Below are positions 1 to 10,322 of a stretch of DNA of 64,000 bases, piece after piece. Where the stretch lies: positions 248,001-312,000 of the forward strand of contig NZ_JAQSVC010000003.1 of assembly GCF_029603165.1 (NCBI RefSeq), read 5' to 3'. This DNA is from Galbibacter pacificus (GTDB lineage: Bacteria > Bacteroidota > Bacteroidia > Flavobacteriales > Flavobacteriaceae). Every line of letters begins with the position of its first letter. Positions within the stretch are counted from its first letter, which is position 1. A program made the translations under genes and the position numbers. The notes below the pieces were generated by a model, which ran no database searches, had not been told where the DNA came from, and saw only the letters and a list, made by a program, of their open reading frames with translations.

Positions 1-61
1 AAAGGGAAGTACATTTGTTTTAAAAATCCCCGTTTAAGCAATAATAATTATTCATAAAACA

Positions 62-742
62 ATGATTAAGGTATTAATAGTTGAAGACGATCTGGACTTG
101 GGCGATTTGCTAAAGCAATACCTGGAATTAAATAAATTTAAGGTTCAGCGGGTATTTAATGGTATTGAGGCACGCGAAGCTTTAAAAGAAAGCACCTTTA
201 GTATACTCGTTCTGGATGTAATGATGCCCGAAGAAGACGGCTTTACATTAGCTCAAAAGCTTCAACTTCAATATCCCGGATTGCCCTTTCTTTTTGTTAC
301 GGCCCGAAAAATGAAAGAAGACATTTTAACGGGGCTGAAACTTGGTGCCGATGATTACATTCTCAAACCCTTTGATGCCGATGAACTTATTCTTCGTATA
401 AAAAATATACTGAAACGCAAACCCCTTATTAGTGAAATTAAAGCCGAAGTATACACCATCGGGAAATACACGTTTGAGCCTAAAAATTTATTGCTTAAAA
501 CTTCGGACTCAGAAAAAACACTTACTGAAAAAGAAGCTCAGCTTTTGAATTTTTTATATCAAAACAAGAAACAGGTTATACGCCGGGAAGACATTCTCAA
601 TCATTTGTGGGAAGAAACCGACTTCTTTTCCGGGCGGAGCTTGGATGTGTTTATCAGCCGGTTAAGAAAATACCTTTCAGCAGACAGATCCATTCAAATT
701 GAAAGTCTTCGCGGTATTGGGTTTCGGTTTTTAACTGAATAA
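62..742 (+). CDS. OmpR/PhoB-family two-component response regulator
   Basis: DNA-binding response regulator of 226 residues. The receiver domain (about 1-120) shows the acidic pair E8/D9/D10, the phospho-acceptor D52 in LVLDVMMP, T80 and K102 in LKPF. A winged-helix output domain (about 130-226) ends in the typical RGIGFRF. The Met start fits the family length. It probably pairs with a sensor histidine kinase lying before the window, because no kinase follows. About 100 non-coding bases separate it from the next gene, so it appears to end its operon. The signal sensed and the target genes cannot be read from the sequence. Confidence 0.95.
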   Translation: MIKVLIVEDDLDLGDLLKQYLELNKFKVQRVFNGIEAREALKESTFSILVLDVMMPEEDGFTLAQKLQLQYPGLPFLFVTARKMKEDILTGLKLGADDYILKPFDADELILRIKNILKRKPLISEIKAEVYTIGKYTFEPKNLLLKTSDSEKTLTEKEAQLLNFLYQNKKQVIRREDILNHLWEETDFFSGRSLDVFISRLRKYLSADRSIQIESLRGIGFRFLTE

Positions 743-850
743 TTCATAAAGCAGAAAAACTACATATTATCCCTTTTTCAATAAATAATTATTGTTTTTC
801 AATAATTTTATATTATTTTTGTATATATTTCATTTTTTAAATCATGTGTC

Positions 851-1408
851 ATGGTGAAACAGATATCCAACATTTTACATATAATGCTACTTGTATTTCA
901 AATATTTATTTTCTTTTTAACTATTGGAGAAATTATTCATTTTGCAGAAAAATTTGATAAAATCCACAACGATTATTTTTTTGGCATTCATTTATCAGAA
1001 AGTGACACCCCATTAACACATATCATTGTTTTTTGTATTACTATTTTAGTAATGAGCCTTTTGTTTTACCTTTTAAATTTATTTAGAAAAGTCATTTTGG
1101 ATTTTAGAAAAGAATTTGTTTTTACCGAAAAAAATGGAAAGCAATTGAGAAAAATAGCCTTTGGATTAATTATAATTGGTTTGACCATATTAACGGTCTT
1201 TCTAATATTTTTCCCTTATAAGACTAATTATGAAATATCTAATGCCAATGACAATACAATTAGATGGGTATACAATTTAGGACTATTCGTTGGAAAATTA
1301 ACTTCTTTGCTATTTCCCATTTTTATTCCGGCACTCTTTTTTATGCTAATCTCAAAATTGATCAAAGAAGGTAACATTATTAAAACCGAAAACGACTTAA
1401 CCATATAG
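851..1408 (+). CDS. DUF2975-type integral membrane protein
   Basis: Protein of 185 residues with four predicted transmembrane segments (about 10-30, 55-78, 98-120, 145-168) and a short cytoplasmic tail. This layout, together with the small Xre regulator starting two bases after its stop, is the usual setting of the DUF2975 family. Function is unknown; such pairs are generally assumed to be a membrane sensor or stress module with its own regulator. A TATTTTTG box at 824-831 is a plausible -7 element. Base composition is more A/T-rich than the preceding gene. The family call rests on fold pattern and neighbour, not on a catalytic motif. Confidence 0.7.
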   Translation: MVKQISNILHIMLLVFQIFIFFLTIGEIIHFAEKFDKIHNDYFFGIHLSESDTPLTHIIVFCITILVMSLLFYLLNLFRKVILDFRKEFVFTEKNGKQLRKIAFGLIIIGLTILTVFLIFFPYKTNYEISNANDNTIRWVYNLGLFVGKLTSLLFPIFIPALFFMLISKLIKEGNIIKTENDLTI

Positions 1409-1410
1409 TT

Positions 1411-1614
1411 ATGCCCATAATTATTAATCTTGATGTAATGCTTGCCAAACGAAAAATGCAGAGCAATGAGCTTGCCGAAAAAATAGGCATCACGACCGCA
1501 AACCTTTCAATTTTAAAAACGGGAAAGGCTAAGGCTATCCGGTTTTCAACTTTAGAAGCTATATGCAAGGAGTTAGACTGTCAACCGGGTGATATTTTGG
1601 AATACAACCAATAA
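1411..1614 (+). CDS. small Xre/Cro-type HTH transcriptional regulator
   Basis: Regulator of 67 residues that is essentially one helix-turn-helix domain. It contains the sequence NELAEKIGITTANLSILKTG (recognition helix about 28-42) and ends with the ELDCQPGDILEY signature of YozG-like Cro/C1 regulators. It starts two bases after the stop of the DUF2975 membrane protein and is probably translationally coupled to it. The usual inference is that it represses its own operon, possibly under control of the membrane partner. A strong terminator follows directly after the stop codon. Confidence 0.9.
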   Translation: MPIIINLDVMLAKRKMQSNELAEKIGITTANLSILKTGKAKAIRFSTLEAICKELDCQPGDILEYNQ

Positions 1615-1645
1615 AAAACGTCCCGCAATTGCGGGACGTTTTTTT
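1613..1645. terminator. bidirectional intrinsic terminator (xre / atpC)
   Basis: A perfect 20-base palindrome at 1619-1638 (CGTCCCGC mirrored by GCGGGACG) is flanked by an A-run on the left and a T-run on the right. It can terminate both the plus-strand regulator and the minus-strand atpC, which converge here. Confidence 0.92.
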
Positions 1646-1671
1646 ATATATTTTTGTTTGTTTATGCTAAA

Positions 1672-1950
1672 TTAATCTGCTAAAACAATCACTTTATTGT
1701 TGTTCATTTCTACGGTTCCGCTGTTTATTGGCAATAAGGTTATCCCCTTTTCGCCTTTCGAAAATTTAGAGGCAACTTCTTTCCCTAATTGAATATCCCC
1801 ATAGATTTTCACGTTCCCCTTGCCCAATAAAGATACGATAGGCGCGTGATTATCCAACATTTGAAATTCCCCATCTACGCCCGGCACAACAACCGAAGTA
1901 ACTTTTCCTTTAAACAATGTAGCCTCGGGGGTTACTATTTCAAGAATCAT
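1672..1950 (-). CDS. atpC: F1F0 ATP synthase epsilon subunit (short form)
   Basis: Central-stalk epsilon subunit that couples F1 rotation to the c-ring. The 92 residues cover only the N-terminal beta-sandwich (VTPEATLFKGKV near the start, then GEFQMLDNHAP). The C-terminal two-helix domain found in the roughly 135-residue enterobacterial protein is absent. This short form is normal in many Bacteroidota, so I do not read it as a truncation. It lies 90 bases downstream of atpD. The remaining ATP synthase genes are not in the window, as expected for the split operons of this phylum. Confidence 0.95.
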   Translation of the reverse strand: MILEIVTPEATLFKGKVTSVVVPGVDGEFQMLDNHAPIVSLLGKGNVKIYGDIQLGKEVASKFSKGEKGITLLPINSGTVEMNNNKVIVLAD

Positions 1951-2040
1951 AGTTATTTGTTTATTTGTTAATTATCAATTGTTATTTATCAACAAGATAA
2001 ATACTACCTTATTAACATATAACTATTAACTTCAAGCCAA

Positions 2041-3552
<1,512 letters not shown>

Positions 3553-3630
3553 TTAAGTGTTTAATGTTAAGCTTATTATTTGCAGAAAAGGATTCATAAA
3601 AATAATTTTAATCATCCTTTTTTCGCGGTG

Positions 3631-3638
3631 CAAAGATA
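3631..3638 (-). promoter_or_regulatory. atpD promoter, -7 box
   Basis: Read on the minus strand this is TATCTTTG followed by CACCGCG, a textbook Bacteroidota TAnnTTTG -7 element. It leaves a leader of roughly 75-80 bases before atpD. No clear -33 TTTG is visible. Confidence 0.6.
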
Positions 3639-3820
3639 TATTTTTAATTGAAAAAATAACCCGATTTAAACATTTTTTTTTCCTGTGCTATCAGCTTGTT
3701 TTTTTGAGGGTTATACCGCTTGTCCAAAAAATATATTCCCGCCCTGTTTTTCCCGTTTCACATTCTTGTCAGAAGCATCTTTTATGCGCTTATTTATTTT
3801 AGTATTTGCCTGCTTCCCCC

Positions 3821-3881
3821 ACTACACGCCCCGATGCTCACGATTGGGGCGGGGTAGTTGGCTCAATCAGGGCTAGCAGCC
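3821..3881 (-). repeat. composite two-hairpin dispersed repeat, copy A
   Basis: Read on the minus strand it has a mini-hairpin (GGCT-N3-AGCC), a GATTGA spacer, then a large imperfect palindrome with left arm CTACCCCGCCCC and right arm GGGGCGTGTAGT. The same block occurs in opposite orientation at 49922-49984, with arms conserved and loop diverged. This is the behaviour of a REP/BIME-like mobile palindrome. Confidence 0.7.
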
Positions 3882-4043
3882 AAGGCTTTTTTACTTTTAC
3901 CAACAAAGAACATAACACCGCTTTACATTTTATTGTTCATAGCACACTCGTTGGCTTGGTGCATACTTTTATAACAAATTTGTTCTTTTTATGCTTTTTA
4001 CTCACGCAGCGACCCCGGTGTTTATCGGATAAAGCACTAGAAT

Positions 4044-4078
4044 GCTTCCTTGCCCATATGGCATGGCAAACGGGAAGC
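4044..4078. repeat. isolated hairpin downstream of the GDSL gene
   Basis: GCTTCC-TTGCC pairs with GGCAA-(acg)-GGAAGC across a 10-base loop, giving 11 base pairs with a 3-base bulge. There is no T-run on either side, so it is not a standard terminator. It lies 28 bases past the stop of the minus-strand lipoprotein gene and may stabilise that mRNA end. Confidence 0.4.
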
Positions 4079-4105
4079 CTTCCTTTTCAATGCCCTGCTC
4101 TTTTT

Positions 4106-5602
4106 TTATGGTAATTGTGCTGGGTAAAGCGTATTATAGTCTGCCGCCTTCAATCTTGGTAAAGTAGCCTCATATTCAACTTCGATGGCCTCTAGAAATT
4201 TGTTGGCCAGATAGGCATACCCTCTTGCCGTTGGATGGATCCCATCCAACGAAAAGGCGCCCCCAAAAATCAGATCGTCGTTCAAAACAAATTCATCAAA
4301 AGGCACCCCGCCCTCTTGAGACAATGCGGTTAATATTGCGTTTGCATCCACCAATGCCAATCCATGCTGTTCTGCAACCGCCTGTATTGTGGCATTGTAT
4401 GCCTGTGTTGCGGTTTTTACGTGCATTTGTTCAGATGGTATCAATACCTGGCCGTCGTCTAACGGAACACCAACACCAATAACAGACTGCGGATTGTTCG
4501 GGTCGGCCAGTGTACCTAAAACAGAAGACACCGGCAGGGGTATCAAATCCTCCTCGGTTGCCTGCCGCATATTTATCAAGGCAGGATTTACACCTGTTAA
4601 ATCGGTTAAATCTTCGTCTATCAATACAACTGCATTTTGTCCGGCACTAAAATTAATCGTCCGTTTTTCTACTTCTTCAGCAGTAATCAAACCAAAACCT
4701 TGCGCCTGCACCAATCCGCCATTATATGCAGCGTAAGCCCCATTAATGGCATCGGCAGTATTTTCATCTAAAGGAATGGCGTTATAAGGCACGGTTGTAA
4801 AATAAGGAATCGATGTTATGTCTGGAATATTGGCCACAATTCCCTTAGCATCGTTTTGCACCAATTGAGAAACAATATTGGCATACATTTGCGCAAACAC
4901 ATCTGGATCGGTAATATCGTTGGTGGCATAGGTGGTAAAGTCAAGGTTGCCCGTTTGATCTATACCAACGCCCCCGCCAGTAGCATAGCCCAGCACGTCA
5001 TTGTTCCCTATCCAAAGGCTAAAAAAAGTAGGGTTTTGCGCAACCGCATCGGCAATAACGCTGGTTGATGGGCTTGACGAAAAACGCACAAAATAGGGAT
5101 TGGCGCTCCCAGTTTGTAGCCCAGCGATATTACCATAACCCGGTATTACCAAATGATAACTTAAAGCACCCGGGACCCCCATGTTATTATAGTTCCCCGA
5201 AAGTATTTGCGATATATCGGTAGTTGGCATGCCCGGTAAGCGTACCGGGCCCGAGCCATTAAAATACAGTCGGTTTTCAAATCCGGGCAAAGGATTACCC
5301 CCTAAAAGCAATCCTCCCAAATTACCGTTCATTAAGGGCTGATTAAATTCTCCTCCTCCCACTAAAGAAAATTGTGTTGCCAATATATTGGGCAACGAAT
5401 TTGTTTGTCCGGCAATGAAAAGAGCCCCATCGGTATATCCAGCGGTTAGGGAATTTCCCACCGACACATAATTTGAAAAATCGGCTGCTCCGGCAGAATA
5501 TTCTTCTTCAGGACCGTGCATTGTTCCGGAATCGTCATCAGAGCTACAGGAATATAATCCTAAAAGCAACAGCAATAGCAAACTTATATAGTTGGTATTC
5601 AT
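4106..5602 (-). CDS. SGNH/GDSL hydrolase-family lipoprotein
   Basis: Outer-membrane or surface lipoprotein of 498 residues. The signal peptide ends in lipobox LYSC (Cys19) and an acidic SSDDDSG stretch follows. SGNH block I is SVGNSLTAGY with the expected nucleophile Ser51 (GNSL instead of GDSL). Block III is seen as IGNNDVLGY, and block V is DGIHPTARG with D453 and H456, so the catalytic set looks complete. It starts 22 bases after the TonB-dependent receptor stop and must be co-transcribed with it. An ester (lipid, acylated glycan or similar) is the likely substrate, released or processed for the partner transporter. The actual substrate is unknown. Confidence 0.85.
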   Translation of the reverse strand: MNTNYISLLLLLLLGLYSCSSDDDSGTMHGPEEEYSAGAADFSNYVSVGNSLTAGYTDGALFIAGQTNSLPNILATQFSLVGGGEFNQPLMNGNLGGLLLGGNPLPGFENRLYFNGSGPVRLPGMPTTDISQILSGNYNNMGVPGALSYHLVIPGYGNIAGLQTGSANPYFVRFSSSPSTSVIADAVAQNPTFFSLWIGNNDVLGYATGGGVGIDQTGNLDFTTYATNDITDPDVFAQMYANIVSQLVQNDAKGIVANIPDITSIPYFTTVPYNAIPLDENTADAINGAYAAYNGGLVQAQGFGLITAEEVEKRTINFSAGQNAVVLIDEDLTDLTGVNPALINMRQATEEDLIPLPVSSVLGTLADPNNPQSVIGVGVPLDDGQVLIPSEQMHVKTATQAYNATIQAVAEQHGLALVDANAILTALSQEGGVPFDEFVLNDDLIFGGAFSLDGIHPTARGYAYLANKFLEAIEVEYEATLPRLKAADYNTLYPAQLP

Positions 5603-5624
5603 AAAATATCGTATTATAATTAGC

Positions 5625-8372
5625 TTAAAAGTTATTGATTGTCCAAGACACGTAGAGTTGTGTTCCTATTAACCCTGTTCCGTAAGCAGTGTAATATTCT
5701 TCTCCAGACAGGTTAGCGGCACCCACCTTAAAAATAGATTTTATGCTTGGCACTGTATAGTTTAACTGTGCGTCCATAACCGTAATCGAAGGGATGTTTC
5801 CATCGCCAAAACCTGCCTGCCAGAAAAAGGCATCGCTCCACCGGTAACTAAAGTTGAACCCAAAATTCTTCACCAGTTCTGTATGCCCAAAAGAAGCTTT
5901 GAATTTATGTTTTGGCGTATTAAATCCCGCTCTAAATTCGGGATCGTCTTGATCAAAATCGGCATAGGTGTAATTTCCGCTTAAATCAAATCCATTAAAA
6001 ACTTTAGTCGAAACAGCAATAGAAGCTCCATACGATTGTACACCGGATTTTGCATTGGTGTAGGTTTGAAACACTTTATAGTCGCCACTTTGTATGGCTA
6101 CCAATGATTGCGAATTGTCTCCAACTTCTCCGTATAATGGAGCAACTACATTTTGAGTTGCAATAAAGTCGGTATAATCGGTGTAATACCCGCTTAGATC
6201 AATGCTTACTTTCCCTAATTGACCTCTATAGCCAATCTCGTATGCAATGGCCTGTTCCGGTTTTACCAAATCGACATCTGAAGCTACCGGAGCACCTGCC
6301 TGGACCGAAGCTGCGGAAAATGAATTTTCGTAAGCATTTCTTCCACTTATGGTTGCAGTAGGGTTTCCGCCGTTGGCTGCTTGATTATTTACGTCAAAGG
6401 TGCGTACATATCTGTCCAGATTATCTTCGGCCGAACCTACCAATATAGCCCTTCCTACATCTAACCCAATATATAAATCTTGTGTGGTCGGGTTTCTAAA
6501 GGCCGTTTGTATAGATGCCCTAAAGTTGTGGTTTCTATTTTCGCCTGCTGTATATCCCACAGAAAAACGGGGCGTTACCTGCCCGTTAAACAATTCGGAT
6601 TTATCATAACGCAACGAACCGGTAAGCTTCAACCGCTCATCCATTAATTGTTTTTGAATTTGCGTATACAGCCCTAATTCATTATAACTTATGGGGCCAT
6701 CGTAATCAGTAAAAATAGTTCCGAAGGAATTCAAACGATACGTCCTAAAAGAACCGCCCACTTGAATGTCGGCAAAATCAACCAAATGCGAAAAGTTGTA
6801 ATTGGCATCTGCATGGTACAATTGCGATCCGTCCCTAAACTGAGACCCGGAAGCCAAATCGGGATTGGTAGTTACGGTATTAAATGCCTGTTGAAATTCC
6901 GGCGTCCCTGGAATAAGCCTGCCTGTGTCGGCCGTTTGCCTGGCAATTGTATGCGCTTGTTCGCTGGATGCCCCACTTAAAGTTGCTTGCACATATGCAC
7001 CTGCATATTCGCCAAACCATTGTTGGTCTCCCTTCCAATAACGATTTACGTTAATCCCGGTGAATCGCATATCGTAGGAATCTCCCGCATCCTCATCGGT
7101 CATATATCCTCTTACAAAAAAATTGTCATTACGGACTTCTATTTTGTGTTGTTGCAAGAAGAAGTTTTTCAATGAATATCTATTGGAACCTTGATAAATA
7201 GTAGCTCCCTTACCAATTTTTCCTTGGTAAATAATTTCCAAATCATCGGCAAATGGGCGATAATGTAACGCTGCATCAAACTTTACGCTCTCTGCTTCGT
7301 AATTTGTTAAGTTGCTTTCAAGATAACCTGTTCTACTTACATTTTCATTGGGCAGTAAATTAACCGCTCCTTCCGGAATGATCCCGTTTTCTGCAAGGGC
7401 AATACCTACAGCGCGAATATTGGTGCTTACCTCATCGCCATATACGTTTAACCCATCGTAATCGGGCATTTCACGACCAGTTCCCGGATTTAGTACATTT
7501 TCTTGACTTACCGCAAACCAATCGGTTCCTTTTAAATAAGAAAAGTTGGCTTTGGCGGCAAATTTATCAGAAAACTTTTTGGCAACGCGTATTCCCAAGT
7601 CCCAAAAAACATTATCTCCGGCAGCTTCTTGTGATGTCATTCCCGATTTGGCATAAGCGCTTATTCCTTCAAAATCGAACGGGCTTTTACTCCGCATAAA
7701 CAAAATTCCATTAAACGCATTGGCTCCATACAAGGCAGACGATGCACCGGGCAATAATTCCACGCTTTGCACATCTATCTCTGTCATTCCCAATAAATTA
7801 CCCAAAGGAAAATTCAAGGCCGGTGCCGCATTGTCCATTCCATCAATTAACTGGACAAAACGTGTATTGGCAAAAGCCGCAAATCCACGGGTGTTAATTG
7901 ATTTAAAGGTTAAACTATTGGTATTGATATCTACCCCCTTAAGATTTTCCAGGCCATCGTAAAAATCGACAGAAGCCGTATTTTTTATTTCTTTCAGGCC
8001 AAATCGTTCCACTGTAACGGGCGACTCAAAAATACGTTCGGGTGTCCTCGATGCCGAGATAACAATTTCTCCCAAGTTGGTAGTTTCTTCTTTTAGTTGA
8101 ATTTGCAATGACCGTGCCGTTGACAACGCAATCGTTTGCGGAGCAAAGCCAATGCTAGAAACTTTAATATTGAACGGATATTCATCTTCTATTGATAGTG
8201 AAAAATTCCCCTCAAAGTCGGTTACGGTTCCAACTGTTGTTCCCATCACTTGCACATTTGCTCCGGGAATGGGCTGGTTTTGTTCATCAACCACTTTTCC
8301 GGAAATAGTAGTCTGGGCAACTCCCAATGCACTAAAGAGAAAAGTGAGCACAAAAAAAATTGTTCTTATCAT
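5625..8372 (-). CDS. TonB-dependent outer-membrane receptor
   Basis: Protein of 915 residues with a cleavable signal peptide (about 1-19, ending GVAQ). A carboxypeptidase-regulatory-like domain (about 22-105, GKVVDEQNQPIPGANV) is followed by a plug (about 120-230, with VELLPGASSALYGANAFNGI) and a long beta-barrel ending in aromatic residues (SWTINNF). It is not a SusC-type protein: there is no SusD partner, and a GDSL-type lipoprotein gene follows at 22 bases. It energises uptake of an unknown ligand across the outer membrane with TonB/ExbBD. The start Met has a long A/T-rich leader with no clear promoter box. Confidence 0.93.
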   Translation of the reverse strand: MIRTIFFVLTFLFSALGVAQTTISGKVVDEQNQPIPGANVQVMGTTVGTVTDFEGNFSLSIEDEYPFNIKVSSIGFAPQTIALSTARSLQIQLKEETTNLGEIVISASRTPERIFESPVTVERFGLKEIKNTASVDFYDGLENLKGVDINTNSLTFKSINTRGFAAFANTRFVQLIDGMDNAAPALNFPLGNLLGMTEIDVQSVELLPGASSALYGANAFNGILFMRSKSPFDFEGISAYAKSGMTSQEAAGDNVFWDLGIRVAKKFSDKFAAKANFSYLKGTDWFAVSQENVLNPGTGREMPDYDGLNVYGDEVSTNIRAVGIALAENGIIPEGAVNLLPNENVSRTGYLESNLTNYEAESVKFDAALHYRPFADDLEIIYQGKIGKGATIYQGSNRYSLKNFFLQQHKIEVRNDNFFVRGYMTDEDAGDSYDMRFTGINVNRYWKGDQQWFGEYAGAYVQATLSGASSEQAHTIARQTADTGRLIPGTPEFQQAFNTVTTNPDLASGSQFRDGSQLYHADANYNFSHLVDFADIQVGGSFRTYRLNSFGTIFTDYDGPISYNELGLYTQIQKQLMDERLKLTGSLRYDKSELFNGQVTPRFSVGYTAGENRNHNFRASIQTAFRNPTTQDLYIGLDVGRAILVGSAEDNLDRYVRTFDVNNQAANGGNPTATISGRNAYENSFSAASVQAGAPVASDVDLVKPEQAIAYEIGYRGQLGKVSIDLSGYYTDYTDFIATQNVVAPLYGEVGDNSQSLVAIQSGDYKVFQTYTNAKSGVQSYGASIAVSTKVFNGFDLSGNYTYADFDQDDPEFRAGFNTPKHKFKASFGHTELVKNFGFNFSYRWSDAFFWQAGFGDGNIPSITVMDAQLNYTVPSIKSIFKVGAANLSGEEYYTAYGTGLIGTQLYVSWTINNF

Positions 8373-8458
8373 AATATGTTAGTTTTTGATAAGAACAATA
8401 TACATATTTTTTCAATTACGTAACTTTTTAATTAAAAAATTACGAAATTATCACTCAT

Positions 8459-10306
8459 TCACTCAACCGTTACAGATTTTGCAAGATTACGGGGTTGATC
8501 TACATTACACCCTCTCATCACTGCAATATGATAAGAAAGCAATTGCAGTGGAATTGTAGTTAACAATGGCGTCAAGCCTTCTAATGTTTCAGGCACTTCG
8601 ATGACAAAATCGGCCATTGAACGAACTTCCTCATCGCCTTCGGTAACAATTCCGATGATTTTTCCTTTTCTGGATTTGATTTCCTGAATATTACTTACCA
8701 CTTTTTCATAATGCCCTTTTTTGGTAGCAATTACTACAACCGGCATCTGTTCATCAATTAAGGCAATAGGCCCGTGTTTCATTTCGGCGGCCGGATATCC
8801 TTCCGCATGGATATAAGAAATCTCCTTAAGCTTTAAAGCACCTTCTAATGCTACCGGGAAGTTGTAACCCCTTCCCAAGTACAGAAAATTAGGAGAGTCT
8901 TTATATATTGATGAAATATATTTTACATGGTCGTCTATTTTTAAACATTTCTCCACTTTGGCAGGAATGGCCTCCATTTCTGCAAGGTATTGCTGAAATT
9001 CTGTTTTGGAAAGCATCCCTTTAGACTGTGCCAACTTCAAGGCGATCAATGTTAAAACAGTAATCTGTGTTGTAAACGCTTTGGTTGAAGCTACCCCGAT
9101 TTCTGGTCCGGCATGGGTATAGGCCCCTGCATGGGATTCCCTTGCGATAGAAGATCCTACCACGTTGCATACGCCAAATACAAAAGCTCCGTTTTGTTTG
9201 GCCAATTTTATAGCAGCCAGTGTATCGGCAGTTTCCCCAGATTGCGATATGGCAATAACCACATCGTTTGAAGTAATTACGGGGTTTCTATATCTAAATT
9301 CTGATGCATATTCGACCTCAACGGGAATACGCACCAAGTCTTCAAAAATATATTCGGCCACCAAACCAGCATGCCACGATGTCCCGCAGGCCACAATAAT
9401 TATCCTGTTGGCCTTTAATATTTTTTCAAGGTTATCTTCTATTCCGGCCATTTTTATAATGCCTTCGTTTATCCTTAAACGACCCCGATAAGTGTCTTTT
9501 ATCGCTTCGGGCTGTTCATGGATTTCTTTCAGCATAAAATGGTCGTACCCATTTTTTTCAATTTGCTCAAGGCTCAACTGAAGCTCGTGCACATATGGGG
9601 CTACCGCCTTATCGTCTTTTATTTGCCGTATTTTAACATCGCGTCCCAGACGGACGATGGCCATTTGCTCGTCTTCCAGATAAATGGCATTGTTGGTATA
9701 TTCAATAAAAGGAGAAGCATCGGAGGCGATAAAAAATTCGTCCTCGCCCACACCAATGGCCAATGGGCTCCCTAATTTAGCCGTTACTATTTCATCGGGT
9801 TTAGATTTGTCGAAAACTGCAATCGCATAAGCCCCTATTACTTGGTTTAAAGCTATTTGAACTGCTTTTCCTAATTTTACGTTCTCATTTTTTTTGATGT
9901 CCTCAATTAAGTTCACCAACACCTCGGTATCGGTATCAGACTCAAATTTATAGCCTCTTTTCTGGAGTGCTTTTTTTATAGATCCGTAGTTTTCTATAAT
10001 TCCGTTATGGATTATCACCAAGTTCCCGGAATTTGAATAATGCGGATGTGCGTTTACATCGTTTGGGATACCGTGCGTTGCCCAACGGGTATGGCCCAAG
10101 CCAATACTTCCATTGGTTGTATTTTCGCTTTCTGCCTTAGCTTTTAAATCGGCTACCTTCCCTTTTGTTTTGCACAAATTTGTGTCTTCACCATCGTAAA
10201 GAACAATCCCTGCACTGTCATACCCTCTGTATTCTAACCTTTCAAGGCCTTTGGTAATAATTGGATATGCTTGCCGTGCACCTATATAACCTACAATTCC
10301 ACACAT
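8459..10306 (-). CDS. glmS: glutamine--fructose-6-phosphate aminotransferase (isomerizing)
   Basis: Makes glucosamine-6-phosphate from fructose-6-phosphate and glutamine, the entry to peptidoglycan and LPS amino sugars. The start MCGIVGYIG exposes the catalytic Cys2 after Met removal. The class II glutaminase domain covers about 1-220 (GHTRWATHG, HNGIIENY). Two SIS domains follow (CGTSWHAG near 310, the ISQSGETADT segment, GRGYNFPVALEGALKLKE), and the C-terminus NLAKSVTVE is family-typical. Length 615 is normal. It follows the DUF4270 lipoprotein gene by 16 bases and is the last gene of the glgA-DUF4270-glmS operon. No glmS ribozyme was seen upstream. Confidence 0.98.
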   Translation of the reverse strand: MCGIVGYIGARQAYPIITKGLERLEYRGYDSAGIVLYDGEDTNLCKTKGKVADLKAKAESENTTNGSIGLGHTRWATHGIPNDVNAHPHYSNSGNLVIIHNGIIENYGSIKKALQKRGYKFESDTDTEVLVNLIEDIKKNENVKLGKAVQIALNQVIGAYAIAVFDKSKPDEIVTAKLGSPLAIGVGEDEFFIASDASPFIEYTNNAIYLEDEQMAIVRLGRDVKIRQIKDDKAVAPYVHELQLSLEQIEKNGYDHFMLKEIHEQPEAIKDTYRGRLRINEGIIKMAGIEDNLEKILKANRIIIVACGTSWHAGLVAEYIFEDLVRIPVEVEYASEFRYRNPVITSNDVVIAISQSGETADTLAAIKLAKQNGAFVFGVCNVVGSSIARESHAGAYTHAGPEIGVASTKAFTTQITVLTLIALKLAQSKGMLSKTEFQQYLAEMEAIPAKVEKCLKIDDHVKYISSIYKDSPNFLYLGRGYNFPVALEGALKLKEISYIHAEGYPAAEMKHGPIALIDEQMPVVVIATKKGHYEKVVSNIQEIKSRKGKIIGIVTEGDEEVRSMADFVIEVPETLEGLTPLLTTIPLQLLSYHIAVMRGCNVDQPRNLAKSVTVE

Positions 10307-10322
10307 TTTTTTTAAGTTTTAT

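Noticed and set aside
1672-1950. atpC read as a truncated gene because it lacks the C-terminal helical domain.
   Set aside because: The short form is normal in Bacteroidota, and the gene ends cleanly before a shared terminator.
3557-4114. Open frames of 63-102 codons in the gap after atpD.
   Set aside because: They cover the atpD promoter and two palindromes. Composition is Phe/Cys-rich and unlike the real proteins here, and no homology is recognisable.
10307-10322. Possible glmS ribozyme upstream of glmS.
   Set aside because: Only 16 bases separate glmS from the preceding gene, which leaves no room for one.
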